DNA of 64,000 nt from Cohnella pontilimi (GTDB lineage: Bacteria; Bacillota; Bacilli; Paenibacillales; Paenibacillaceae), in contig NZ_SUPK01000001.1 in the NCBI RefSeq assembly GCF_005049045.1, positions 124,001-188,000 of the forward strand, read 5' to 3'. Below are positions 44,057 to 53,607 of the stretch, one piece after another. The translations under genes and the position numbers were made by a program. The notes under the pieces were generated by a model, which saw only the letters and a list, made by a program, of their open reading frames with translations, was not told where the DNA came from and searched no databases. Within the stretch, counting starts at the first letter, position 1, and each line of letters begins with the position of its first letter.

Positions 44057-45664
44057 ATGAATTTCGACGCGATTCACACCCCGTACCCATCCCGCAGAAT
44101 GACCGTATACGGATCCGGCGGGATGGTGTGTACGTCTCAGTCGCTTGCGGCGCAAGCCGGTCTCGACATTTTGAAAAAAGGCGGAAACGCCGTGGATGCC
44201 GCCATCGCCACTGCGGCTTGCAAGACCGTATTGGAGCCCACCTCGAATGGGATCGGCGGCGACGCATTCGCGCTGGTTTGGGTGGAGGGGAAGCTGCACG
44301 GTTTGAACGCGAGCGGACCGGCGCCGGCCGGATTGTCGATCGAAGCCGTCAAGGGGCGCGGACACGAGACCATGCCCGCTCTGGGCTGGCTTCCCGTGAC
44401 CGTGCCGGGAGCACCGGCTGCTTGGGCGGAATTGTCGCGGCGTTTCGGTAAGCTGCCTTTCGCTGACTTGTTCGAACCGGCGATCCGCTATGCGGAGAAC
44501 GGTTATCCGGTTGCACCCGATTTGGCTGACGGCTGGGCTCGCACTTTCAGGCGGTATTCGGAAGTGCTGCAGGGAGATGAATTCAGCGAATGGTTCCGCG
44601 TGTTCGCGCCGGAAGGCCGTGCGCCGCGACCCGGTGAAGTTTGGCGTTCGCCGGATCATGCGCGCACGCTGACCGCAATCGCCGAATCACTGGCGCGTGC
44701 TTTCTATGAAGGCGAGTTGGCGGACCGTATCGACGAAGCGTCCCGCAAAACCGGCGGCTTGATCCGTAAGGAAGATTTGGCGGCGTACAAGCCGGAGTGG
44801 GTGGATCCGATTGGCGTCAATTACCGGGGATATGACGTTTGGGAGATTCCGCCGAACGGGCAGGGACTTGTCGCCTTGATGGCGCTCAACATTTTGAAAG
44901 GCTTCGAATTGGGCGAGAGGGATTCGGTATCTACCGTGCACCGGCTGATCGAGGCGACCAAGCTGGCGTTTTCGGACGGACTGGCCTACATCACGGATCC
45001 TTCCCGCATGAACGTGCGGGTGGAGGATCTGCTTTCCGACGCGTACGCGGAAGATCGGAGACGGCTGATCGGCCGGGAGGCGGTCGTGCCGGCTCCGGGT
45101 CACCCGCCGCGCAGCGGAACGATTTATTTGGCGACGGCGGACGGACAAGGCGGTATGGTCTCTTTCATCCAGAGCAACTACGCCGGATTCGGATCGGGAA
45201 TCGTCATCCCCGGCACCGGCATCGCACTTCAAAACCGGGGGGCGGATTTCTCTCTGGATCCGGGAAAAGCCAACAGCCTGGAACCCGGCAAAAAAACGTA
45301 CCATACGATCATTCCCGGCTTCATCACCAAGGATGGGGAACCTGTCGGTCCGTTCGGCGTGATGGGCGGATATATGCAGCCGCAAGGCCATGTGCAGGTC
45401 GTGTCCAGCATGATTGACTTTGGCTTGTCTCCGCAGGCGGCGCTCGATGCTCCTCGCTGGCAGTGGATCAGCGGCCGCAAGGTGATGCTGGAGCATGCTT
45501 TTCCCGAGCCGGTGGCGAAATCGCTGGCGCGAATGGGTCATGAGGTCCAATGGGCGCTCGACCACGGTTCGTTCGGACGGGGGCAAATCATCCTGCGCGG
45601 CGAGAACGGCGTGCTGGCCGGAGGCACGGAACCGCGCGCCGACGGCGTCGTCGCGGCTTGGTAA
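44057..45664 (+). CDS. Gamma-glutamyltransferase-family protein (YwrD-like, cytosolic)
   Basis: This 535-residue Ntn-hydrolase of the GGT family should cleave itself before a catalytic Thr; here that is Thr 355 in 'PPRSGTIYLATADGQG'. Other motifs are 'GGNAVDAAIATAACKTVLEP', 'NGIGGDAFALVW', 'IPPNGQGLVALMALNIL' and the Gly pair in 'GPFGVMGGYMQPQGH'. There is no signal peptide, unlike secreted GGT, so it resembles the YwrD/oxamate amidohydrolase-like branch; the substrate is uncertain. ATG 44057 has GTGGAGGTTAC upstream. Confidence 0.88.
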   Translation: MNFDAIHTPYPSRRMTVYGSGGMVCTSQSLAAQAGLDILKKGGNAVDAAIATAACKTVLEPTSNGIGGDAFALVWVEGKLHGLNASGPAPAGLSIEAVKGRGHETMPALGWLPVTVPGAPAAWAELSRRFGKLPFADLFEPAIRYAENGYPVAPDLADGWARTFRRYSEVLQGDEFSEWFRVFAPEGRAPRPGEVWRSPDHARTLTAIAESLARAFYEGELADRIDEASRKTGGLIRKEDLAAYKPEWVDPIGVNYRGYDVWEIPPNGQGLVALMALNILKGFELGERDSVSTVHRLIEATKLAFSDGLAYITDPSRMNVRVEDLLSDAYAEDRRRLIGREAVVPAPGHPPRSGTIYLATADGQGGMVSFIQSNYAGFGSGIVIPGTGIALQNRGADFSLDPGKANSLEPGKKTYHTIIPGFITKDGEPVGPFGVMGGYMQPQGHVQVVSSMIDFGLSPQAALDAPRWQWISGRKVMLEHAFPEPVAKSLARMGHEVQWALDHGSFGRGQIILRGENGVLAGGTEPRADGVVAAW

Positions 45665-45753
45665 TGCTGCTTTAACGATGAATATCGTACCCGTTCCTGC
45701 GCATAGTAAGGGACAGCCCACGGGCGTATCACGACTTGCGGAGGAACAGGCAC

Positions 45754-45927
45754 ATGACAAGCAGCAGAAACCATCAGGAAGCGCACGGCATCGGACAGAC
45801 GGAAGAGCAGCTGAACAATCAAGCCGAGGCTGCCGACCAAATACAAGGCGGAAGCAAGCTGGACCGGGAGGTCAGATCGGCTGCGAACAAAAACCGCACG
45901 GAGCTGGATGAGATTATCATGGATTGA
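45754..45927 (+). CDS. Hypothetical small hydrophilic protein (57 residues)
   Basis: This Gln/Glu/Asn-rich soluble protein has no Cys and no hydrophobic segment: 'GIGQTEEQLNNQAEAADQIQ' lies in the middle and 'ELDEIIMD' at the end. Its composition is like small spore or stress-related proteins but I see no SASP motif. GGAGGA lies 8 nt before ATG 45754, and a terminator follows 8 nt after the stop, so it is a plausible single gene. Confidence 0.55.
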   Translation: MTSSRNHQEAHGIGQTEEQLNNQAEAADQIQGGSKLDREVRSAANKNRTELDEIIMD

Positions 45928-45935
45928 GCCTCGCT

Positions 45936-45962
45936 AAAGGTGCCTAAATAGGCGCCTTTTTG
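45936..45962 (+). terminator. Terminator after the small hydrophilic protein gene
   Basis: The stem AAAGGTGCCT/AGGCGCCTTT with a short loop is followed by TTGTTTTG. Confidence 0.85.
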
Positions 45963-46017
45963 TTTTGCTGCGTCTACCATTTAATGCTTTACTCTCTGAC
46001 AGAGGAGGCATATTGCG

Positions 46018-46056
46018 ATGGAATTCACATATAAAATATCGAAACTACCACCGTAA
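46018..46056 (+). CDS. 12-residue leader ORF upstream of the aldehyde dehydrogenase gene
   Basis: The sequence encodes [12 protein letters not shown] with stop TAA at 46054. It has a stronger ribosome site (AGAGGAGG, 9 nt before ATG) than most genes in the window. Its TAA merges with the AAGGAG site of the aldehyde dehydrogenase, whose ATG is 14 nt further on. The Pro-Pro end just before the stop could slow termination. A leader peptide or translational coupling device is inference. Confidence 0.4.
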   Translation: MEFTYKISKLPP

Positions 46057-46070
46057 AGGAGTTGTTACAT

Positions 46071-47591
46071 ATGATCTACGCACAACCGGGACAGCCCGGC
46101 TCGAAGGTCACGTTCAAAAAGCGTTACGAAAATTTTATCGGCGGCCGCTGGGTGCCTCCGGTGAAAGGGCAATATTTTGAAAACCCTTCGCCGGTCAACA
46201 ACCGCATTTTTTGCGAGATTCCTCGCTCCACCTCGGAAGACATAGAATTGGCGCTCGATGCGGCACACGAGGCGAAAGCGGCCTGGGGACGCACCTCCGT
46301 TGCGGAACGCGCCGTCATCCTGAACAAGATCGCTGACCGCATGGAAGCGAATTTGGAAATGCTGGCCGTTGCGGACACTTGGGACAACGGCAAGCCTGTG
46401 AGAGAAACGCTCGCTGCCGACCTTCCGCTCGCCATCGATCATTTTCGCTATTTCGCCGGCTGCATTCGGGCGCAGGAAGGTTCTATCAGTCAACTGGACA
46501 ACGATACGGTTGCCTATCACTTTCACGAGCCGCTCGGGGTAGTGGGCCAGATCATTCCTTGGAACTTCCCGCTGCTCATGGCAACATGGAAGCTCGCGCC
46601 CGCTTTAGCCACCGGGAACTGCGTCGTCCTTAAGCCCGCGGAGCAGACGCCTGCTTCCATTCTCGTTTTGGCGGAGCTCATTCAGGATTTGCTTCCTCCG
46701 GGTGTTCTGAATATCGTCAATGGGTTCGGACTGGAAGCCGGCAAACCGCTCGCCTCGAACAGCCGGATCGCCAAAATCGCTTTTACAGGGGAAACGACGA
46801 CCGGTCGGCTCATCATGCAATATGCGTCCCAGAATATTATCCCGGTTACGCTGGAATTAGGCGGGAAGTCTCCGAACATTTTCTTTGATGACGTCATGGT
46901 GAAAGACGATGCTTTCCTGAACAAAGCGATCGAAGGATTCGTCATGTTCGCCTTGAACCAAGGAGAGGTATGTACATGTCCGTCCCGCGCGCTCATTCAG
47001 GATTCCATTTACGATGAATTCATGAACCGCGCTTTGAAGCGAGTGGCGGCGATTAAACAGGGCAATCCGTTAGACACCGAAACGATGGTTGGCGCGCAAG
47101 CCTCTACGGAACAAGTGGAGAAGATCATGAGCTATATCAGCATCGGCAAGCAGGAGGGGGCACAGTGTTTGACCGGCGGAGGCCGGGCCGCGATGGAAGG
47201 AGATATTGCGGACGGGTATTATATTCAACCCACCGTGCTTAAGGGCCATAATAAAATGCGTATTTTCCAAGAGGAAATTTTCGGACCTGTTGTTTCCGTC
47301 ACGACGTTCAAGGATCAGGACGATGCCCTGGCCATTGCCAACGATACGTTATATGGTTTGGGGGCAGGCGTGTGGACCCGCGATATCAACAAGGCTTACC
47401 GCATGGGCCGCAGTATTGAGGCAGGCCGTGTATGGACCAACTGTTATCATGCTTATCCCGCGCATGCAGCTTTCGGCGGGTACAAGACGTCCGGAATCGG
47501 ACGCGAAAACCATCGCATGATGCTCTCACACTACCAACAGACGAAAAACTTGCTCGTCAGTTACAGTCCCGACGCCCTCGGATTTTTCTAA
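46071..47591 (+). CDS. AcoD/ExaC-type NAD-dependent aldehyde dehydrogenase
   Basis: This 506-residue ALDH oxidises acetaldehyde or related aldehydes to acids with NAD. Its motifs are '[20 protein letters not shown]', '[16 protein letters not shown]' (catalytic Glu), '[15 protein letters not shown]' with catalytic Cys (301 or 303; the CxC is typical of the AcoD group) and '[13 protein letters not shown]'. It pairs with a DUF779 gene, as AcoD usually does. It may oxidise acetaldehyde from ethanolamine or acetoin breakdown, but it is far from the eut locus. ATG 46071 has AAAGGAG. Confidence 0.93.
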   Translation: MIYAQPGQPGSKVTFKKRYENFIGGRWVPPVKGQYFENPSPVNNRIFCEIPRSTSEDIELALDAAHEAKAAWGRTSVAERAVILNKIADRMEANLEMLAVADTWDNGKPVRETLAADLPLAIDHFRYFAGCIRAQEGSISQLDNDTVAYHFHEPLGVVGQIIPWNFPLLMATWKLAPALATGNCVVLKPAEQTPASILVLAELIQDLLPPGVLNIVNGFGLEAGKPLASNSRIAKIAFTGETTTGRLIMQYASQNIIPVTLELGGKSPNIFFDDVMVKDDAFLNKAIEGFVMFALNQGEVCTCPSRALIQDSIYDEFMNRALKRVAAIKQGNPLDTETMVGAQASTEQVEKIMSYISIGKQEGAQCLTGGGRAAMEGDIADGYYIQPTVLKGHNKMRIFQEEIFGPVVSVTTFKDQDDALAIANDTLYGLGAGVWTRDINKAYRMGRSIEAGRVWTNCYHAYPAHAAFGGYKTSGIGRENHRMMLSHYQQTKNLLVSYSPDALGFF

Positions 47592-47607
47592 GAGACCGGT
47601 CGATGCG

Positions 47608-47976
47608 ATGACGGAGGAAATCTGCAAAGTAATCGCCACCGACGCGGCATTGGAGCTGATCGCGTTGCTGCAATCCAAGCACGGGCCGGTCATGTTTCAC
47701 CAATCGGGCGGCTGCTGCGACGGCAGCTCTCCGATGTGCTATCCCGCAGGAGAATTTATGATCGGGGACAGCGACGTGCTTCTTGGGGAAATCGGCGGCG
47801 CATCCTTCTACATGAGCAAAGCCCAGTACGAATACTGGAAGTACACCCAGCTGATCATCGACGTAGTACCGGGCAGAGGCGGCATGTTTTCGCTGGAAAA
47901 CCCAGAGGGACGACGGTTTCTGACTCGCTCCAGGGTATTTACGGAAGAAGAAACACGCTTGTTGAATCTTCTCTAA
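47608..47976 (+). CDS. DUF779 protein, AcoD companion
   Basis: This is a 122-residue protein of the DUF779 family, almost always beside AcoD-type aldehyde dehydrogenases. 'VMFHQSGGCCDGSSPMCYP' (residues 28-46) is the conserved Cys-rich signature; 'FYMSKAQYEYWKYTQLIIDV' is the second conserved block. The role is unknown; the Cys cluster could bind a metal or shield a thiol. It lies 16 nt after the dehydrogenase gene; no strong ribosome site is seen. Confidence 0.9.
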   Translation: MTEEICKVIATDAALELIALLQSKHGPVMFHQSGGCCDGSSPMCYPAGEFMIGDSDVLLGEIGGASFYMSKAQYEYWKYTQLIIDVVPGRGGMFSLENPEGRRFLTRSRVFTEEETRLLNLL

Positions 47977-48007
47977 AGATAGACAAGATATGCTTCAGAT
48001 TTACACA

Positions 48008-48041
48008 AAAATGGCGACCGAATTGGCCGCCATTTTTCTTT
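48008..48041. terminator. Bidirectional terminator after DUF779 gene
   Basis: The stem AAAATGGCGACC/GGCCGCCATTTTT has one mismatch, a GAATT loop and T/A-rich flanks. It lies between the DUF779 gene and the GNAT gene. Confidence 0.85.
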
Positions 48042-48517
48042 TATAATGATAGCTTCAAGATGTATTCTTCAACTTCCTCAGCTCGTGAATTGGAGTATCC
48101 CTTGTCTTCCCCTTCTATCTTAAAGCCACACTTTTCTAATACGCGAATGGAAGCAATGTTATCCTTCGCCGCACGTGCATAAAGGGGGCGGATGGTTATG
48201 CAATCCAGAAATTGAGAGAGCGCCTCAGTTGCTACGCCCTTCCCCCAATATTCACGTCCGATCCAGTAGCTGACTTCCCGTTCACCGAACTGTTCAAAGC
48301 TCGAAACATGTCCTGCCACTTTTCCACAATAAATTACCGTCTTTTTAATAATTGTCTCATTGTTTAAAATCTTCTCCCAATGTACCTTAAAAGCGTCATG
48401 ATCTGACGGGTCCTTAGTAGTAAAGGCCGCCATGAAATTGGCGGTCGTGTCCATCTGATGTTCAAAAAAAATCGCCAGGTCATCATCGATTACGTCACGC
48501 AATATCACAATTTCCAT
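48041..48517 (-). CDS. GNAT-family N-acetyltransferase (RimJ/RimL-like)
   Basis: This is a 158-residue GNAT enzyme. 'EVSYWIGREYWGKGVATEAL' contains the acetyl-CoA pyrophosphate-binding helix region, and 'RAAKDNIASIRVLEKCGFKI' is the C-terminal motif. Such proteins acetylate amino groups of proteins or small molecules; the substrate is unknown. ATG 48517 has GTGAGGTG 4 nt upstream; a longer opening to 48547 lacks a site. A lower GC content than its neighbours suggests a different origin. Confidence 0.87.
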   Translation of the reverse strand: MEIVILRDVIDDDLAIFFEHQMDTTANFMAAFTTKDPSDHDAFKVHWEKILNNETIIKKTVIYCGKVAGHVSSFEQFGEREVSYWIGREYWGKGVATEALSQFLDCITIRPLYARAAKDNIASIRVLEKCGFKIEGEDKGYSNSRAEEVEEYILKLSL

Positions 48518-48672
48518 TTTACACCTCACCAATGTAAATTTTTTCAAATAAAGTGACCGTCGGAGACTATACCGCCCAAATCGTCAGCGAGCTTTTTAAG
48601 ATTCAAAGGTTAATCATCCCGATACCAAAATGCTAACCAAATTGTAGAACATATGTTCCCAATTATCAAGTT

Positions 48673-49101
48673 TCAATAGTTCAAACGTTTATGGTTTTCA
48701 TGAGCCAGAGAGACCAATGCAACATAGAGTGGCTGCAAATGAAATTTTTTGCCGAACTCGAATTTATAGGAAGCGACCTGCAAATTCGTCGATTTGTAAT
48801 ATGGTGATGTAATGTAGTGAATGGTCAATTCGCTGTCGTCAAAGCCCGTCCCTGCGGTTTCCATCGTCACGTCATAGATCGAATCCAAGTGGATGGAAGC
48901 GACCCTTGTTTTTTTGCCGGTTACGCCTTGGTGATCGATGAAGATCATCCGCTCGTCCGTTATGATGAACGTATCCCGGATCAACTTGAATCCCATTCGA
49001 ATCTTCTCTTGCGGCATCAAATATATCCCGTAATGATTGGTCAATTCTTGTACAGAAACTTCCGAATAATTGCCGAAAACGCCGCTAAACAAGTTGGCCA
49101 T
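48673..49101 (-). CDS. Bacterial PH-domain protein (PF08000-like)
   Basis: This 142-residue single-domain protein of the bacterial pleckstrin-homology type (YvbH/YozO group) begins 'MANLFSGVFGNYSEVS'. It includes 'FKLIRDTFIITDERMIFIDH' and 'DSIYDVTMETAGTGFDDSEL', typical of the family, whose members are small cytosolic proteins of unclear function. ATG 49101 has TGAGGAGG upstream. The gap to the GNAT gene (48518-48672) holds nothing I can support. Confidence 0.82.
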   Translation of the reverse strand: MANLFSGVFGNYSEVSVQELTNHYGIYLMPQEKIRMGFKLIRDTFIITDERMIFIDHQGVTGKKTRVASIHLDSIYDVTMETAGTGFDDSELTIHYITSPYYKSTNLQVASYKFEFGKKFHLQPLYVALVSLAHENHKRLNY

Positions 49102-49247
49102 ATGAGTCCTCCTCAATATCGTTGGATTTATCAAATTAACTATATTATAAATCGGTCTACAGTACTCCAATTATGGTATATTGTAGGCACGGAAATTACC
49201 CGTAATTACCATTTCGTATGCTCTCACCTGGAAAGGAGAACAAATCT

Positions 49248-49586
49248 ATGAACCAAGAAGTCACCTCATTTATCGAGAACATGAATCAACCCTGGCAAGT
49301 TGAAGTTTGCAACCGGCTTCGCCGGATTGTCCGTGAAACGATTCCTACTGTTGAAGAGCGCATCCAATACAAGAAGCCGCATTTCTTGAAGAACGGCCAT
49401 TATGCTGCGGTGATCTCGCCCTCTAAAGATGCCATTGCCTTTATGATTATGAATGCAGCAGGTCTTGAAGTCCCGAAAGCTTTTGAAGGCCCAGCTGAGC
49501 GGAAATGGCTGAAAATCCGTGAAGGTGATTCGCCCGACTATGAGCTCTTGGCCAATCTTCTCGGGAAGGCATCCGCTTCGCTCTGA
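49248..49586 (+). CDS. DUF1801 (YdhG/frataxin-like fold) protein
   Basis: This 112-residue protein has a DUF1801 pattern: 'WQVEVCNRLRRIVRETIP' and 'VEERIQYKKPHFLKNGHYAA', followed by 'ERKWLKIREGDSPDYELLAN'. Relatives have a frataxin-like fold and are sometimes annotated as iron chaperones; that function is inference. ATG 49248 has AAAGGAG 8 nt upstream. It is divergent from the PH-domain gene. Confidence 0.8.
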   Translation: MNQEVTSFIENMNQPWQVEVCNRLRRIVRETIPTVEERIQYKKPHFLKNGHYAAVISPSKDAIAFMIMNAAGLEVPKAFEGPAERKWLKIREGDSPDYELLANLLGKASASL

Positions 49587-49670
49587 TACGGTGGAAAACC
49601 GCAATTCCTTTAAGGTATGATAAATATGGAGCAAGGTAAGGAGTTAAGAAAAGAGAGGATGGTCGGATTC

Positions 49671-51365
49671 ATGAAATTCCAGGATTATCATTATGAACGT
49701 CCGGATGTGAAGCAGATCGGGCAGCAATTGAAGGAATTGCTCGACTCCTTTAACAATGCTGAAAGCGTTACCGAACAAAACGAGGTAATGGAATCGATCA
49801 ACCAATTGCGCAATGCCTACTACACGCAAGAGACGCTCGTTTCCATACGGCATTCCATCGATACTACGGATGAGTTCTATAAGGCGGAGCAAGCTTACTT
49901 CGATGAGGTCAATCCGATCTTTCAAGAATACATAACGGATTTTTATCGCGCCTTGACGGCCTCCAAGTTCAGAGAGGAGCTGGAAGCCAAATGGGGCGCT
50001 CAACTGTTCAGCCTGGCCGAAATGTCACTAAAGACATTCAGTCCCGAGATTATCGAAGATTTGCAGCAGGAGAACAAGCTGTCCACGGAATACAGCCGGC
50101 TCATCGCATCCGCCAAAATCCCGTTCGAAGGGGAGGAGCGTACGCTGGCCCAGCTCACGCCTTTCGAGGAGTCGACGGACCGGGACATGAGACACCGGGC
50201 TGCAGAAGCGAGATACGGATTTTTGGCCGAAAATGAACAGGAACTGGATCGTATTTACGACGACCTGGTGAAGGTTCGTACGAAAATCGCCAAGAAACTG
50301 GGCTTCAACAATTTCGTCGAACTCGGTTACGCACGCATGAACCGCACGGATTACAATGCGGACATGGTGAAGAACTTCCGGGACCAGGTGGCGCAATATA
50401 TGGTTCCGGTCACGACCAAGCTCAAAGAGCGTCAGCGCAACCGCATTGGCGTCGATCAATTGAAATATTACGACGAGAATTTCAGCTTCAAGACTGGCAA
50501 CGCCACGCCCAAAGGAGATCCGGAATGGATCGTGGAGAACGGCGCGAAAATGTATAAGGAATTGTCGCCGGAAACCGACGCCTTCTATACGTTCATGAGG
50601 GACAACGGGCTGATGGACCTTGTCAGCAAAAAAGGCAAGCAAAGCGGGGGCTACTGCACCTATTTGCCGGATTATAAGGCTCCGTTCATTTTCTCCAACT
50701 TCAACGGCACCTCCGGGGATATCGACGTGTTGACGCACGAGGTCGGCCATGCCTTCCAGGTGTACGAAAGCCGCGGCTTCGAAGTGCCGGAATACGGATT
50801 CCCAACGTATGAAGCATGCGAAATTCATTCGATGAGCATGGAGTTTTTCACCTGGCCGTGGATGGAACTGTTCTTCCAAGAAGACACGGCGAAATACCGC
50901 TTCGACCATTTGTCCGGTGCGCTCCTGTTTATTCCGTACGGAGTGGCGGTGGATGAATTTCAGCACTTCGTATACAGCAATCCTGAAGCGACGCCGGACG
51001 AGCGCAAAGCCGAATGGCGCAAAATCGAGAAAAAATATTTGCCTCACCGCAACTACGACGGCAACGATTACCTGGAGCGCGGCGGTTTCTGGCAGAAGCA
51101 GCAGCACATTTACCGCTCGCCTTTCTATTATATCGATTACACGCTGGCGCAAATTTGCGCGTTCCAATTCTGGAAGCGCATGAACGAGGACTACAAAGCG
51201 GCTTGGGCGGATTATTTGAAGCTGTGCAAGCAGGGCGGAAGCAAGTCGTTCTTGGAGCTGGTCGAGGTGGCCGGTCTGATCTCTCCGTTCAAAGACGGCT
51301 GTGTCGTTTCCGTGATGGGCGACATCGAGAACTGGTTAAACGGTGTGGAGGATACGAAGCTGTAA
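49671..51365 (+). CDS. M3-family oligoendopeptidase F-type metalloprotease
   Basis: This 564-residue cytosolic zinc peptidase of the M3 family degrades oligopeptides. The zinc motif is 'LTHEVGHAFQVYESR' (His 356, Glu 357, His 360) with the third ligand Glu in 'YEACEIHSMSMEFF' about 28 residues later. 'QQHIYRSPFYYIDYTLAQIC' with the substrate-binding Tyr pair is typical of the subgroup of about 560 residues. I chose ATG 49671 because homology begins there; the frame is open from 49617 with weaker sites. A terminator follows. Confidence 0.92.
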   Translation: MKFQDYHYERPDVKQIGQQLKELLDSFNNAESVTEQNEVMESINQLRNAYYTQETLVSIRHSIDTTDEFYKAEQAYFDEVNPIFQEYITDFYRALTASKFREELEAKWGAQLFSLAEMSLKTFSPEIIEDLQQENKLSTEYSRLIASAKIPFEGEERTLAQLTPFEESTDRDMRHRAAEARYGFLAENEQELDRIYDDLVKVRTKIAKKLGFNNFVELGYARMNRTDYNADMVKNFRDQVAQYMVPVTTKLKERQRNRIGVDQLKYYDENFSFKTGNATPKGDPEWIVENGAKMYKELSPETDAFYTFMRDNGLMDLVSKKGKQSGGYCTYLPDYKAPFIFSNFNGTSGDIDVLTHEVGHAFQVYESRGFEVPEYGFPTYEACEIHSMSMEFFTWPWMELFFQEDTAKYRFDHLSGALLFIPYGVAVDEFQHFVYSNPEATPDERKAEWRKIEKKYLPHRNYDGNDYLERGGFWQKQQHIYRSPFYYIDYTLAQICAFQFWKRMNEDYKAAWADYLKLCKQGGSKSFLELVEVAGLISPFKDGCVVSVMGDIENWLNGVEDTKL

Positions 51366-51380
51366 AAATGAACAAGCGAG

Positions 51381-51418
51381 GCAAAACAAGCTGCCGGTAC
51401 TTCGGCGGCTTGTTTTGC
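51381..51418 (+). terminator. Terminator after the M3 peptidase gene
   Basis: The 11-bp stem GCAAAACAAGC/GCTTGTTTTGC includes a further CCG/CGG inner pair; the T-run lies in the 3' arm. Confidence 0.75.
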
Positions 51419-51470
51419 GTTTATGAATTATAATAGGTTGAGTGTTCAATACAAAGTATGGGAGTCTAAC

Positions 51471-53225
51471 ATGACAAGCTTTCGACTATATTTGCAATTC
51501 GTCAAACCCTATTGGAAAATCGTGCTGCTCACCGTGGTGTTCGGCATGCTGAAATTCGGAATTCCGCTAACGCTTCCGTTGATCATGAAATATATCGTGG
51601 ACGATCTGCTGCTCAGCACGCTGCCTCTGGCCGATAAGACGAACCGGCTGATGCTCGTGATGACTGGCGCATTCGCTCTTTTTGTCGTCGTCCGTGCGCC
51701 GGTCGAATATTTCAGGCAGTATTTCGCTCAGATGACCACGAGCCGGATCCTGTACGACATGCGGAACAAGCTGTATGACCATATTCAAAAACTTTCGCTG
51801 ACTTATTATCACAATCACCGGTCCGGGGAAATCATCTCCCGCATGATGAACGATGCGGAACAGACCAAGAACATCGTGGAGACGGGCCTCATGAATGTGT
51901 GGCTCGATTTGTTCACGCTCACGATCGCACTAGGCTTCATGTTCCACATGAATGCGGATCTCACCTGGGTCGCAATCGCTGTGTTTCCGTTTTATGCCGT
52001 ATCGGTAAAGAAGCTGTACAAACGTTTAAGGGCATTAACGAAATCCAGATCCCAAGCGCTTGCAGAGTTGCAGGGGCATTTGTTTGAACGAGTGAACGGA
52101 ATCCCGGTCATCAAAAGTTTTACGTTGGAACAAGTGGAAAAAAACCGGTTCGACGAGAAAAACCGGGTATTTCTTCGCCGCGCATTGTCGCTGACGAAGT
52201 GGAATGCGCTCACCAACGGCATCATCAATACGCTGACGGATATCGCACCGCTGGCGGTGTTGTTTTTCGGCGCTTATCAAGTGATGAAACAGGATCTCAC
52301 GCTGGGCGCTTTCGTCGCCTTCTTCGGATATTTGGACCGGTTGTATAACCCGCTTCGGCGGTTGGTGAATTCATCTACGGAACTAACCCAAGCCAGTGCT
52401 TCCTTGGACCGTGTCGTAGAATTGATGAATGAGCCTTACGATATTACCGACGCGCCGCATGCCCAACCGCTCCAGAAAGTGGCCGGCTCCATCGAATTCC
52501 GCGACGTATCTTTCCGGTACAATCCGGAATCGGGTTGGGTGCTGAAAAACATTTCACTGAAAATCAAGCCGGGCGACACCGTGGCGTTCGTAGGCATGAG
52601 CGGAGGCGGAAAGTCCTCCCTGATCAGCCTGATTCCCAGGTTTTACGATGTGGAAGAGGGACAAATCCTTGTCGATGGCACCGACATCCGCGACATGACG
52701 CTTCATAGTCTCCGCGGTCATATCGGCATGGTTCTGCAGGATAACATCTTGTTTAGCGGGACGGTGCGGGAAAACATTTTGTTCGGAAAACCGGATGCCT
52801 CGGAGGAGGAAATGATGCAATCAGCCGTTGCGGCCAATGCGGAGGAATTCATTAAAGGATTGCCCCATGGATACGATACGGAAATCGGCGAACGAGGAGT
52901 GAAATTGTCCGGAGGTCAGAAGCAGCGTATTGCGATTGCCCGAGTCTTCTTAAAAAATCCGCAAATTCTCGTGCTGGACGAAGCGACATCCGCACTGGAC
53001 CTCGAGTCTGAGCATCTCATTCAAGAGTCGCTGGACCGGTTGGCCAAGGACCGGACGACGCTGATCGTGGCGCACCGTTTGTCCACCATTACGCATACCG
53101 ATCAGATCGTTGTTGTGGAGCACGGCGAGATTAAGGAAATCGGCACGCATGACGAATTGATGCGGGAGGACGGGGCATATGCCCGTTTGTTCAAGGTGCA
53201 GAATCTGCAGGAAGTGAACGTTTGA
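51471..53225 (+). CDS. ABC exporter half-transporter (MsbA/YfiC-like)
   Basis: This 584-residue protein has six membrane helices (residues 1-320) fused to a nucleotide-binding domain. Walker A is 'VGMSGGGKSSL' near 375-385, signature 'KLSGGQKQRIAIARV', Walker B 'ILVLDEATSALD', and the switch His lies in 'IVAHRLSTI'. It would form a homodimer exporting lipids, drugs or peptides; the substrate is unknown. ATG 51471 has GGGAGT 7 nt upstream; an opening at 51423 adds residues without homology. Confidence 0.92.
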   Translation: MTSFRLYLQFVKPYWKIVLLTVVFGMLKFGIPLTLPLIMKYIVDDLLLSTLPLADKTNRLMLVMTGAFALFVVVRAPVEYFRQYFAQMTTSRILYDMRNKLYDHIQKLSLTYYHNHRSGEIISRMMNDAEQTKNIVETGLMNVWLDLFTLTIALGFMFHMNADLTWVAIAVFPFYAVSVKKLYKRLRALTKSRSQALAELQGHLFERVNGIPVIKSFTLEQVEKNRFDEKNRVFLRRALSLTKWNALTNGIINTLTDIAPLAVLFFGAYQVMKQDLTLGAFVAFFGYLDRLYNPLRRLVNSSTELTQASASLDRVVELMNEPYDITDAPHAQPLQKVAGSIEFRDVSFRYNPESGWVLKNISLKIKPGDTVAFVGMSGGGKSSLISLIPRFYDVEEGQILVDGTDIRDMTLHSLRGHIGMVLQDNILFSGTVRENILFGKPDASEEEMMQSAVAANAEEFIKGLPHGYDTEIGERGVKLSGGQKQRIAIARVFLKNPQILVLDEATSALDLESEHLIQESLDRLAKDRTTLIVAHRLSTITHTDQIVVVEHGEIKEIGTHDELMREDGAYARLFKVQNLQEVNV

Positions 53226-53271
53226 TTGCGTTACTGATGGGCATGCTACCCCTGAAGGCGGTGGTTTCCAT

Positions 53272-53592
53272 ATGTGGACGATTAAGGCACGTCATGTGCG
53301 CGACGCGGACGGCGGTACAGCGGCACTCGAGCTGGAAACTGAGGACCGACGTCTGGATGTGAACGTACGTTGGGACGGGTGCATGGAGCTCCATGTGTAT
53401 TCGGTAACGGAAGAAAACCGCGAGCTGCACGATACTTTTCATACCTGCGACCTCGTCGGATTTATCGAAGCCCTTCATTCGTTGAATGAAGTATGCCGGC
53501 ATTATTTCGATAAAGGCAGCTACTGGGAACGCGATCCGGATGATGAGGATAGGGCAACGGATAAACTAGACGCGGAAATCAGTTACCAATAA
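53272..53592 (+). CDS. Hypothetical protein (106 residues)
   Basis: This is an acidic soluble protein with no recognised domain. It opens 'MWTIKARHVRDADGGTAALE' and includes 'WDGCMELHVYSV' and 'DLVGFIEALHSLNEVCRHYF'. It has a GGCGGTGG site, lies 46 nt after the ABC exporter gene and 15 nt before the DHH phosphoesterase gene, so it is probably part of that operon. Function unknown. Confidence 0.7.
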   Translation: MWTIKARHVRDADGGTAALELETEDRRLDVNVRWDGCMELHVYSVTEENRELHDTFHTCDLVGFIEALHSLNEVCRHYFDKGSYWERDPDDEDRATDKLDAEISYQ

Positions 53593-53607
53593 GCGGGGGA
53601 GCCGTAC

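Noticed and set aside
42116..44659. 847-codon open frame on the minus strand across the multi-HAMP kinase 3' half and GGT start
   Set aside because: It is a shadow of two well-supported plus-strand genes. Its product has no recognisable domain and it spans a strong terminator between them.
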